DNA of 51,075 bases, from positions 1 to 51,075 of the forward strand of contig JANXER010000009.1 in NCBI GenBank assembly GCA_025057955.1, in the 5' to 3' direction. Every line of letters starts with the position of its first letter. The first letter of the stretch is position 1. Below, piece after piece: positions 39,949-48,489 of the stretch. The position numbers and the translations under genes are program-made. The notes below the pieces were generated by a model. It did not search any database. It saw only the letters and a program-made list of their open reading frames with translations, and was not told where the DNA came from. Source of the DNA: Candidatus Methanomethylicaceae archaeon. GTDB lineage: Archaea > Thermoproteota > Methanomethylicia > Methanomethylicales > Methanomethylicaceae.

Positions 39949-40644
39949 TCATGTTCTCTTTACTATGCTTATCTCTATATCGCCCCTTGTTATTTCATTT
40001 AATCGATCTATAACTGATTGTTGAATCCCTGCAGGAATTACAATCTCACCTTTCCAAGATCCATCAGAAAGCCACTCAGATTTTGTCAAATCCCCTGTTT
40101 TTGATAAGTAATCTTTGACCTTGCTTGCACGCTCCTTTTTTGTATGAACTGAAATAGTAACTTGACTTACTTTTAATGGTAGTACTGTTCTCAATGCCTT
40201 TATCACCTCTTGAGCTTGCTCCTCCACAGGCTTAAATGGATCAATGCTTATTCTAATGTTTTCTATAGCATTCTCAATTCTAATAGGAGGATGTGGCAAT
40301 CCAGTCTGAGGATCTACACAATTTCTAGCAATAAAAGCAACTATCTGCTTTCTTTTATTCTCAATCATTTGTCTTCGTTGTTCTGTTGTTAACTGAAGTT
40401 CTCCTCTTTTTATTATTGCAGTTGCTACTGTTTTCAAGTCTGCTGTACCAAAATTTTTAATAATTGCTTCCTCTGAGGCTTTCTCTCCTTTTTTCGCATC
40501 CTTATAGACTATTTCACTTATAAGCAATTCCTTAAGGTCTACTTCTTTTCCACTCTTCAAAGCCCAAGCCAAATCAGGATCTACTAATATTTCGAAATGC
40601 TCCTTTCCAATGGTCAGCCTAGCTATTACTTTTTCCTTGGGCAT
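39949..40644 (-). CDS. sbds: SBDS-family ribosome maturation protein
   Basis: RRQMIENKRKQIVAFIARNCVDPQTGLPHPPIRIENA. Confidence 0.97.
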   Translation of the reverse strand: MPKEKVIARLTIGKEHFEILVDPDLAWALKSGKEVDLKELLISEIVYKDAKKGEKASEEAIIKNFGTADLKTVATAIIKRGELQLTTEQRRQMIENKRKQIVAFIARNCVDPQTGLPHPPIRIENAIENIRISIDPFKPVEEQAQEVIKALRTVLPLKVSQVTISVHTKKERASKVKDYLSKTGDLTKSEWLSDGSWKGEIVIPAGIQQSVIDRLNEITRGDIEISIVKRT

Positions 40645-40645
40645 T

Positions 40646-41380
40646 CTAAGTCGCCTTTAATTCATCAATATATTTGCTTAGATTTTTCGAAGGAAGAATC
40701 TCAAATTTCCCAGTATCTTTTCTTGCAATTGCCATTTCCACTCTTGTTGAATCAATACCTCCTTCTATTACCATAGCCAATGCTTTCAAGGCTAGAGGTA
40801 TTGCATTCTCCAGGTTTATATTCACATTATAGTTTTTCTCAAAAAACTCAGTAACTGTTTGACTGCCAGCACCTATAGAGACTGCATAGTATCCAGCATA
40901 TGCTCCACTCGGCTCTGTCATGAATAGCCTTGGTCCAAATTTATCTACTCCTGCTATCAGAAGCGCTACACCAAATGGACGAACACCTGCATGTTGAGTA
41001 TAGAGTTGTTTAATGCTACTTATTTTCCTAGTAAGAGCCTCTATATCAATAATTTCATCATATAATAGACGATTTATCTGAGCCTCCTGTCTAGCACTTT
41101 CTATCAATATCCTTGCATCTGAAGAAAGCCCTGCAAAGGTTGCACCTACATGCTCGTCTATTCTCAAAATTTTTTCCATCGAGGATGGATCAATCAATGG
41201 ACTTATCTTTTTCTTCTCTACTGCAATTACAACACCATCAATGCATCTTATGCCTAGTGCAGTCCAACCTCTTCTAACAGCCTCAAGAGCATATTCTACT
41301 TGAAATAGTCTTCCATCTGGAGAAAATATTGTAATTGCACGATCATAGCCCATACCTGGAGGTGTAAACATTATATCCAC
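40646..41380 (-). CDS. psmA: proteasome subunit alpha
   Basis: GYDRAITIFSPDGRLFQVEYALEAVRRGWTALG. Confidence 0.98.
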   Translation of the reverse strand: MDIMFTPPGMGYDRAITIFSPDGRLFQVEYALEAVRRGWTALGIRCIDGVVIAVEKKKISPLIDPSSMEKILRIDEHVGATFAGLSSDARILIESARQEAQINRLLYDEIIDIEALTRKISSIKQLYTQHAGVRPFGVALLIAGVDKFGPRLFMTEPSGAYAGYYAVSIGAGSQTVTEFFEKNYNVNINLENAIPLALKALAMVIEGGIDSTRVEMAIARKDTGKFEILPSKNLSKYIDELKAT

Positions 41381-41458
41381 CTACATTAACATTTATATCT
41401 ACATAATAATATATTTTGTCAGTAAAAAATAAAACTATGATTATATGCTTTTCGCACA

Positions 41459-42856
41459 TCATTTAACTTTGATTCTTTCAAAGAGTTCAGGGATGAATTT
41501 CTTAACAAGCTGAAGCATCTCCTCATCCTGTATAGAAAGAACATTTTCATCCTCAAATCGTTTCAATACTTCTTGATATATCTTTATGACTCTTGGATCA
41601 TCCTTAGTAAGTTTTTCATTATTTTTCAATTTGAAATGATGGTTTATCCAGAATGCAATTCCTGCTGCTCCAGAATAGGGAGTTATCGATATTCCTGGAG
41701 GTACGCCCAACAATTTTTCAGTATCAAAAGGCAAGTACATTTCAATATTCTTAAGAGTGCCATCAGCATGTATTCCAGCCCTCGTCACATTAAAGTTGCT
41801 CCCAACTATTGGATAATAAGTTGGAATTCTATATCCTATTACATTTCTATAGTAATCTGCCATCTCTGTTATTGCAAGAGTATTCATACCATCAAGATCA
41901 CCCTTTATTGCAGCATATATAAATACCATGGCCTCCAAAGGAACATTGCCAGCCCTCTCTCCTATTCCAAGCATAGTTGTATTATTAAGAGAAGCCCCAT
42001 AGAGCCAAGCAGCTGTAGCATTTGCAACACCCATATGAAAGTCATTATGACCATGAAATTCAAGCCATTCTGCTGGAACACCTGCAATATGACGAAGAAC
42101 CCAAATTATCTTCGGAATACTCCTTGGTAAAGCCGATTCAGGCCATGGTAAGCCCAAACCAAGAGTGTCTGGTATTCTAACTTTAACTGGCAATCCATAC
42201 TTATCGGAGAGTTTCATGAGGCTTCTAGCAAAAGGAACTACTACGCCCAATATATTAGCTCTAGTACAATCCTCAATATGTGCTCTCATTACTATACCAG
42301 ACTTCAATCCTTCCTCTATTACCTCTAGATATTTTGAGAGAACTTGAGATCTACTAAGCCCTTTAAATTTATAGAATATATGGTAATCTGAAATTGATGC
42401 CAACATTCCAACTTCTTCCAATTTTTCTTCCTTCACAAGTCTTAGATCTTCCATACTGGCTCTTATCCAACCACTTATAGTGGGATGTTTTAAACCAAGA
42501 GAGCGTATTTGTCGCAATGCCTCTCTATCACGCTTTGTATATAGGAAGAACTCACTCATCAAAATCTTACCCTTTGGCCCTCCAATTTTATTCAAATATT
42601 TGTACAATTGAACGATTTGTTCAACAGTATATGGTTCTATTGCCTGTTGACCATCTCTGAAGGAAGTATCTGTTATCCATAGCTCCTTAGGAATATCTTG
42701 AGGTACTATAATCCCATCCCATAGCATCCTTGGTGGTGAAGTGAATGGGAATAATTCTTTATAAAGCTTTGGTTCAGACGAGTCTACTACTTCATAATCA
42801 GGATAGTCTAAACATTCCCTATTTATTGTTCTAATTAGTTCATTATCTGGTTTCAA
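41459..42856 (-). CDS. HMGL-like acyltransferase of the isopropylmalate/homocitrate synthase superfamily, probable Re-citrate synthase type
   Basis: ITDTSFRDGQQAIEPYTVEQIVQLYKYLNKIGGPKG..., EFHGHNDFHMGVANATAAWLYGA. Confidence 0.82.
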   Translation of the reverse strand: MKPDNELIRTINRECLDYPDYEVVDSSEPKLYKELFPFTSPPRMLWDGIIVPQDIPKELWITDTSFRDGQQAIEPYTVEQIVQLYKYLNKIGGPKGKILMSEFFLYTKRDREALRQIRSLGLKHPTISGWIRASMEDLRLVKEEKLEEVGMLASISDYHIFYKFKGLSRSQVLSKYLEVIEEGLKSGIVMRAHIEDCTRANILGVVVPFARSLMKLSDKYGLPVKVRIPDTLGLGLPWPESALPRSIPKIIWVLRHIAGVPAEWLEFHGHNDFHMGVANATAAWLYGASLNNTTMLGIGERAGNVPLEAMVFIYAAIKGDLDGMNTLAITEMADYYRNVIGYRIPTYYPIVGSNFNVTRAGIHADGTLKNIEMYLPFDTEKLLGVPPGISITPYSGAAGIAFWINHHFKLKNNEKLTKDDPRVIKIYQEVLKRFEDENVLSIQDEEMLQLVKKFIPELFERIKVK

Positions 42857-43057
42857 TTTGCTTACACCTTTTTTTACAAAGTAAAGATAATAAATGCCAA
42901 AAGCTTTTTAAATTTATCTGATTAAATGATTTAAAAAATTAAAAAATTAATGTGAAGTATTTGAATAATGTTCAAAAATAATTTCGGAAATTTTAAAATT
43001 ATCTGTAAAATTTAAATTGAAGTAGGCAAAGTCTTAATTTACTTTATTAAAATAGAA

Positions 43058-43123
43058 TGGGCTCAGACGGGCATTTCTCAACATATAGATTCTGATTGAC
43101 TGGGACGGCTTCCTCATCACCCA
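43058..43123 (-). ncRNA. C/D box sRNA candidate
   Basis: Minus strand TGGG-TGATGA ... ATGTTGAG ... CTGA-GCCCA: C box GTGATGA, C'-like TGTTGA, D box CTGA, 4-bp terminal stem TGGG/CCCA, about 66 nt, intergenic. Confidence 0.82.
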
Positions 43124-43124
43124 A

Positions 43125-43439
43125 TTAATTAAATAGAGAGTTCACTTTTATTTTTTCCTTTAATTTTTTAATTGTTCCTGAAGTTTTTATAGATGATATA
43201 GAAAATCTTTTCGATTGAATTAAAATTCTTGGTTTGGAGGATCTCTTGAATTGTTCCTTGAATTGTTCCCAAGATTTATGATCAATTTTCACTATAATAA
43301 AAGGCCATTTTTTAAATGTGATTTTAATTTTATGTGGAAGAAGAATGGCCCTTATATAAAAGAGAAATTCCTCTTCATCTATCTGACCAGATATTTTAAA
43401 TAAGATATATCTCGAGCGATATAATTTCATTAAACTCAC
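43125..43439 (-). CDS. rnp2: RNase P protein component 2 (Pop5), divergent
   Basis: RSRYILFKI N-terminus, SIKTSGTIKKLKEKI C-terminus typical of Pop5. Confidence 0.78.
   Translation of the reverse strand: MSLMKLYRSRYILFKISGQIDEEEFLFYIRAILLPHKIKITFKKWPFIIVKIDHKSWEQFKEQFKRSSKPRILIQSKRFSISSIKTSGTIKKLKEKIKVNSLFN
43245..43268. repeat. perfect 12-bp in-frame tandem duplication in pop5
   Basis: (cttgaattgttc)x2 encoding EQFK-EQFK. Confidence 0.95.
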
Positions 43440-43846
43440 TATAATTTCTGTAGAACTTCCATGGGATTTGATACACTTATCTTAACCTTTATAACATCAT
43501 CAGACAGTGATAGTCGCAATATTCCATTATATGCAGCTTGCTTATCAAGCCTTAAGAATATAAAGTTCTCATCTGAGTATAAAGATGGATTATTTTTTAT
43601 GAGAGAGATGTTAATTTTTGAAAGTGAGTTTATTATATATTTGAAAATCTCTGAAGCTAATTCAGAAGTTTTAAAATTTATGCTCAATAATAAAATAGGA
43701 TTTCCATGATGACCTTTTGCTGAAACTTTTGTAATTTCACATAATGCTCTTAGATTCTCTGGAATCAAATTAAGCATAGCAATCTTTACTTTTTCAAAAT
43801 CCTCTGTAGCATGAACTATTGTACTTATAGAAATTGAGTTTATCAT
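43439..43846 (-). CDS. COG1325-type RNA-binding, exosome-associated protein
   Basis: VHATEDFEKVKIAMLNLIPE, KGHHGNPILLL, FLRLDKQAAYNG. Confidence 0.85.
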   Translation of the reverse strand: MINSISISTIVHATEDFEKVKIAMLNLIPENLRALCEITKVSAKGHHGNPILLLSINFKTSELASEIFKYIINSLSKINISLIKNNPSLYSDENFIFLRLDKQAAYNGILRLSLSDDVIKVKISVSNPMEVLQKL

Positions 43847-43850
43847 TTTT

Positions 43851-44408
43851 CTAGCGCTTTCTCCTACTTCCTTTTACATAGAGGCCACGACTTTTTCGAC
43901 CAGCTGGTGTTAATCCTCTGAAGACTCGACTTCTTTGAGAAGGATTTGTAATCCATGCTAAATCCTTATCAGATTTTATTGAAGGATGATTAGGATCTAC
44001 AAGTATTACCTCATACCAAGAAAAGCGCCCATCAGAGGCAACCCAATAACTTGCAAGAACATTCATATTGGGATATTTTCTAGCTGCTCTCTCCTCAGCA
44101 ATCCATTGAAGGCTTTTTTTAGATGGATGTATTATTCCCATACGTTTTGGACGGCGTCCACTATTAGGTCTACTTACATTCATTAAGCCCCTTCTAATTC
44201 TAACTCTTACTACTATTATTCCTTGCTTAGCCTTATATCCTAAGGTTCTAGCTCGATTTAATCTTGTAGGGCGATCTATTCTCACAACAGAAGGTTCCTT
44301 CCTCCATTTAATTAGCCTTATTAGACGTAGCTTTCCAGCAATTCCCTCTGTTGGCTTTTTCCAAATCTCTGCCATGTACTTATATATAGACATTCCCATC
44401 CCATCCAC
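43851..44408 (-). CDS. rpl15e: ribosomal protein L15e
   Basis: [37 protein letters not shown]. Confidence 0.97.
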   Translation of the reverse strand: MDGMGMSIYKYMAEIWKKPTEGIAGKLRLIRLIKWRKEPSVVRIDRPTRLNRARTLGYKAKQGIIVVRVRIRRGLMNVSRPNSGRRPKRMGIIHPSKKSLQWIAEERAARKYPNMNVLASYWVASDGRFSWYEVILVDPNHPSIKSDKDLAWITNPSQRSRVFRGLTPAGRKSRGLYVKGSRRKR

Positions 44409-44413
44409 AAAGT

Positions 44414-45337
44414 CTAGCGACCAAACAATTTTATAATGTTTTCGGCCATAATCTTTGCTCCTTCTGCTTGAGCTTCATAAGTCTGAGCTCCAATATGAGG
44501 CGTAGTTATCACATTTGGGAGTTGTATTAATTCCTTTTCCCATGGCTCCTTTGGTGGTTCATTTTCAAAAACATCAAGGGCTGCTCCAGCTAATTTTCCA
44601 CTTTTTAGAGCTTCCAATAGATCCTTGGTATTAATAATTTCACCTCTTGAAGTATTAATAATATAGGCTCCAGTTCGCATTAGTGCTATTGTGCTACTAT
44701 TTATCAAATGCTTAGTATCTTTTGTTAAGGGCACATGTAATGATATAATATCAGATAATCTTAGCAATTCCTCAAGAGAGGAAGCTCTTGTCACTTTCAT
44801 TCTTTCCAAGCTCTCTTGATCCATGAAAATATCATATACTATGACTTTCATGCCAAAGGCTTTAGCTCTTTCAGCCACAGCCTTTCCAATCCTTCCAAAT
44901 CCTATTATGCCAAGAGTTTTGTTGAAAAGTTCATTTCCATAGAACGATTTCTTTTCCCATAATCCTTTTTTCATTGATTCAATGGCACGATAAGTTCCAC
45001 GTAAAAGATTTAAAATTAATGAGATTGTAAGTTCAGCTACAGCTATAGTGGACATTTGTGGAGTATTAATCACTTTTATTCCTCTTCTCTCAGCAGCTTC
45101 CACATCAATATTATCCAATCCAACGCCTACTCTTCCTATAAGTTTCAAATTAGTGGCATTTTCGATTATATCCCTTGTAACCTTAATCCTTCCTCTAACT
45201 ATTAGTATATCATAATTGTTAATTATTTTTTTCAAATCCTCATTAGTTATATTGGGCTTCTCTTCAACTTCAAATCCAGCTTTCTTCAATTTTTCTGAGC
45301 ACTCCTCATGGACTTCATCAGCTATTAATATTTTCAT
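44414..45337 (-). CDS. serA: D-3-phosphoglycerate dehydrogenase / D-isomer 2-hydroxyacid dehydrogenase
   Basis: [59 protein letters not shown]. Confidence 0.92.
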   Translation of the reverse strand: MKILIADEVHEECSEKLKKAGFEVEEKPNITNEDLKKIINNYDILIVRGRIKVTRDIIENATNLKLIGRVGVGLDNIDVEAAERRGIKVINTPQMSTIAVAELTISLILNLLRGTYRAIESMKKGLWEKKSFYGNELFNKTLGIIGFGRIGKAVAERAKAFGMKVIVYDIFMDQESLERMKVTRASSLEELLRLSDIISLHVPLTKDTKHLINSSTIALMRTGAYIINTSRGEIINTKDLLEALKSGKLAGAALDVFENEPPKEPWEKELIQLPNVITTPHIGAQTYEAQAEGAKIMAENIIKLFGR

Positions 45338-45403
45338 AACAAACCCCCAAATTCTTATATTAAAACCATATTAAGTAAATATAAAAATAATGGTGCTTAA
45401 TTA

Positions 45404-46603
45404 ATGATATCAGGTATAATTGGAAAGACGAACGTAGGAAAATCAACTTTCTTTTCAGCGCTAACTCTATTATCAGTAAAGATAAGCAATGTGCCTTTCA
45501 CAACAATAGAGCCTAACAAAGGAGTTACAAACATAAGAGTGCGTTGTGTGTGTAGAGATTTCTCTGTAAAGGATAATCCAATGAACTCTTTATGTATAAA
45601 TGGTATTAGGTGGGTTCCAATTGAGATAATTGATGTGGCTGGGCTTGTGCCAGGAGCACATAAAGGCAAGGGTTTGGGGAATAAATTTTTAGATGATTTA
45701 AGACAAGTGGATGGTTTTATTCATGTAGTGGATGCAGCAGGCTCTACAGATATAAGCGGAAATCCCTGTGAAATTGGAAAGGGTGATCCAGTTGAGGATA
45801 TAAAGTTCGTAGAGAATGAAATAACAATGTGGATTTTCCAAATATTGAAAAAAGATTGGGATAAGCTTGTTAAGAGAGTTTTACAAGTAAAAGAGGATCC
45901 TGTATCTGTGCTTTATGAAAGATTAGCTGGATTAATGATTGATAAGAAGTTTATAACTTCTGTTTTGAAGGGTGATGCTATATTTGAAAAAAATCTGGAT
46001 AAGTGGTCTGATCAAGATATTCTAGAATTTGTGAATAGGCTTAGAAGAATTTCAAAACCTATGGTGATTGCAGCTAATAAAATAGACATACCAAAGGCTG
46101 AAGAAAATATAGAAAGACTAAGAAATACATTCAAGGAATATTCAATAATACCTTGTTCTGCTGAGGCTGAGCTTCTATTAAGATTGGCAGCAAAGAAGGG
46201 AATAATAAACTATATGCCAGGTGATTCTACCTTTGAAATAATTAGGGGGGAGGCGCTTACAGATAAGCAAAGAAATGCACTAATGAAAGTCAGAGATGTA
46301 TTAATGAGTTGGGGAAGCACTGGAGTTCAGCAAGCCATAGAGACGCTTTATAGGAAGGAGCTTAAAATGATTGCAGTATTTCCAGTGGAAAATGCTACAA
46401 AGCTTACAGATCATAAAGGAAATGTACTACCAGATGTAATTCTTCTACAAGAGGGTTCAACTGCAATTGATTTAGCTTATAAAATTCATAGCGATTTAGG
46501 AAAGAACTTCATTTTTGCGATAAATGTTAAGACAGGACAGAGGATTGGTGAGAATTATATATTGAAGGATGGAGATGTAATAAAAATTGTAGCTGGTAAA
46601 TGA
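45404..46603 (+). CDS. ychF: YchF/OLA1-like GTPase/ATPase with TGS domain
   Basis: GIIGKTNVGKSTFFSAL, DVAGLVPGAHKGKGLGNKFLDDLRQVDGFIHVVD, C-terminal TGS. Confidence 0.94.
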   Translation: MISGIIGKTNVGKSTFFSALTLLSVKISNVPFTTIEPNKGVTNIRVRCVCRDFSVKDNPMNSLCINGIRWVPIEIIDVAGLVPGAHKGKGLGNKFLDDLRQVDGFIHVVDAAGSTDISGNPCEIGKGDPVEDIKFVENEITMWIFQILKKDWDKLVKRVLQVKEDPVSVLYERLAGLMIDKKFITSVLKGDAIFEKNLDKWSDQDILEFVNRLRRISKPMVIAANKIDIPKAEENIERLRNTFKEYSIIPCSAEAELLLRLAAKKGIINYMPGDSTFEIIRGEALTDKQRNALMKVRDVLMSWGSTGVQQAIETLYRKELKMIAVFPVENATKLTDHKGNVLPDVILLQEGSTAIDLAYKIHSDLGKNFIFAINVKTGQRIGENYILKDGDVIKIVAGK

Positions 46604-46606
46604 ATT

Positions 46607-46948
46607 TTAATCTCTACCAAAGGCTCTGAAATAATATCCCGGCTTCCTCTTCTTTCCAAATGATCTAACACCCTTTTTACGAATCCTAGTTCTAAGAGCT
46701 TCAGCATACTCCTTCGAAATTTCTCCTCTTTTTTCAAGAAAGTCAATTATTTCAATAGCTTCCTCATTACTATCACATCTTCTAATGAAGTCGATGACTG
46801 TAGGCTCATAGCCACGACTTCTATCTATTTTCATTGTAATTTTCTCTTCAAGAGATGCTTCTTCAATTTCTCTCATTAAGTTGGGAAAGGCTTTTCTTAA
46901 CTCCTCCCTTTTATATTCCCTCATTATAGACCTTTTATATTCCCTCAT
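46607..46948 (-). CDS. DUF2095-like small basic protein
   Basis: FPNLMREIEEASLEEKITMKIDR...GYYFRAFGRD; operon with the radical SAM gene. Confidence 0.6.
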   Translation of the reverse strand: MREYKRSIMREYKREELRKAFPNLMREIEEASLEEKITMKIDRSRGYEPTVIDFIRRCDSNEEAIEIIDFLEKRGEISKEYAEALRTRIRKKGVRSFGKKRKPGYYFRAFGRD

Positions 46949-46954
46949 TATAGA
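46907..46954. repeat. perfect 24-bp tandem duplication
   Basis: (ccttttatattccctcattataga)x2 at the radical SAM/DUF2095 junction. Confidence 0.97.
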
Positions 46955-48489
46955 TCTCCTATTGCTCTTATGAATTCACTTCTCAAGATCTCTGTCGGTG
47001 TTGGCATTTTTATTTCTTCCCATGGTAATGGTAAATCCAAGGATTTTGGCTCATATAACTTTTCTGGATTTTTATTAAAGCTCTTGAGTACTCTTCTCCA
47101 GCTTCCTAAACTTTCAGATCCTCTTATAGCAATATCATCTATAAGAGCTTTAATTATCTTCGAGGCTTCTAATCCAGCTGTTGAAAGATAAGCTTGAATA
47201 TTACACCATCTATAATCTAAGGATTCCACTCTTCTTATCCCCAAAGAGGAAGCCTTTCTTTGAATAATGTTCACTCTTCTCTCATAATCTTTCCTTGAAA
47301 TTAAAGGAAGCCACTGAAATGGTGTATTGGCCTTTGGAATTAATGGATTTATAGATATATGAATTGAGGATGGATTAAAGCCTAAAGAGATGATTTTAGA
47401 AAGCATTATATCAAATCCCTCAAGATCTTCATCCCTCTCTCCTGGTATCCCTATCATGAAATAAAGTTTCAAAGATTTGATTCCAGCTCTATGCGCTTTA
47501 TATATCATAGAATAGAATTGATCATTCTCAAATTTTTTATTAATCACTTCTCTTAATCTCTCTGATGGAGTCTCGGGCGCTATTGTAAGAGTCCTCTGTC
47601 CACCAGAGGCCATAAGCCTCATAAGCTCTTCATCCATATCATAAACTCTCAATGATGGAACAGAAAAGGAAATTCCTCTATCCATTAGATAGGATAGTAT
47701 GTCCTTTATTTCTGGATGATCTAATAAAGCTGAACTTATGCAACAAATACGCTTAACATTAGTAAGGAGAAGGCCTTCCTCAATTATATTTTTAATGGTA
47801 CTTACAGATCTATCTCTCTTTGGAGAGAAAAGAAAAGTCTCTAAACAAAATCTACATCTCCTATTACAACCTCTACTTATCTCCAATAGAAATGACGATA
47901 GAAATCCTATTTCTTCCTCTGAGATTATTTGTCTAAGTGAATGAGGGGAGGAGTTCAAATCTCTTACGGAAATTTTCTCAGTAGGTTTTCCTAATTGATA
48001 AATTCCAGGGAGCTCTGGTTCATGAGATTTTACATCTTTCTCCATTAAAAAGTTCAAAAAATCGTCCAAAATAGGTTCAACTTCCCCAATTATAAATAAA
48101 TCTATGAATGGTGCCATTGGGATTGGATTTGCTGATATGGAAGGACCTCCTGCAATTACTATTGGATGAGAGCGATTCTTCGATTCCAAGGGTATTCCAG
48201 AAGATCTAAGCATATCCAGCGATCTAATATAATCCATTTCATGCTGAAGAGAGAAGCCTATAACATCAAAATAACTGAGTGGCATTCCAGACTCTAAACT
48301 TCTTGGAGGAGAGCCATAATTAGAGAAGAAGAAACGCTCACAAAGGGCATCCTCTCTTTGATTTATGAGCTCATATAGTAGGCGAATTGCAAGATTGCTC
48401 ATTCCAACACTATATAAATTTGGATAGACTAATGCGAACTTCAATTTAACACTTCTATGATCCTTTTTGACAATATTTCTCTCTTTCAT
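46948..48489 (-). CDS. B12-binding-type radical SAM protein
   Basis: CNRRCRFC cluster motif; N-terminal KFALVYPNLYSVGMSNLAIRLLYELIN; LTIAPETPSERLREVINK. Confidence 0.9.
   Translation of the reverse strand: MKERNIVKKDHRSVKLKFALVYPNLYSVGMSNLAIRLLYELINQREDALCERFFFSNYGSPPRSLESGMPLSYFDVIGFSLQHEMDYIRSLDMLRSSGIPLESKNRSHPIVIAGGPSISANPIPMAPFIDLFIIGEVEPILDDFLNFLMEKDVKSHEPELPGIYQLGKPTEKISVRDLNSSPHSLRQIISEEEIGFLSSFLLEISRGCNRRCRFCLETFLFSPKRDRSVSTIKNIIEEGLLLTNVKRICCISSALLDHPEIKDILSYLMDRGISFSVPSLRVYDMDEELMRLMASGGQRTLTIAPETPSERLREVINKKFENDQFYSMIYKAHRAGIKSLKLYFMIGIPGERDEDLEGFDIMLSKIISLGFNPSSIHISINPLIPKANTPFQWLPLISRKDYERRVNIIQRKASSLGIRRVESLDYRWCNIQAYLSTAGLEASKIIKALIDDIAIRGSESLGSWRRVLKSFNKNPEKLYEPKSLDLPLPWEEIKMPTPTEILRSEFIRAIGDL

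Noticed and set aside
41573-42130. 185-aa plus-strand ORF opposite the Re-citrate synthase-like gene
   Set aside because: Long but antisense to a conserved enzyme; composition (Ser/Tyr/Ile/Cys-rich) is typical of a shadow frame.
42857-43057. AT-rich intergenic region considered as a replication origin or repeat array
   Set aside because: No ORB-like repeats or regular array, no adjacent cdc6; best explained as promoter DNA plus the sRNA 3' flank.
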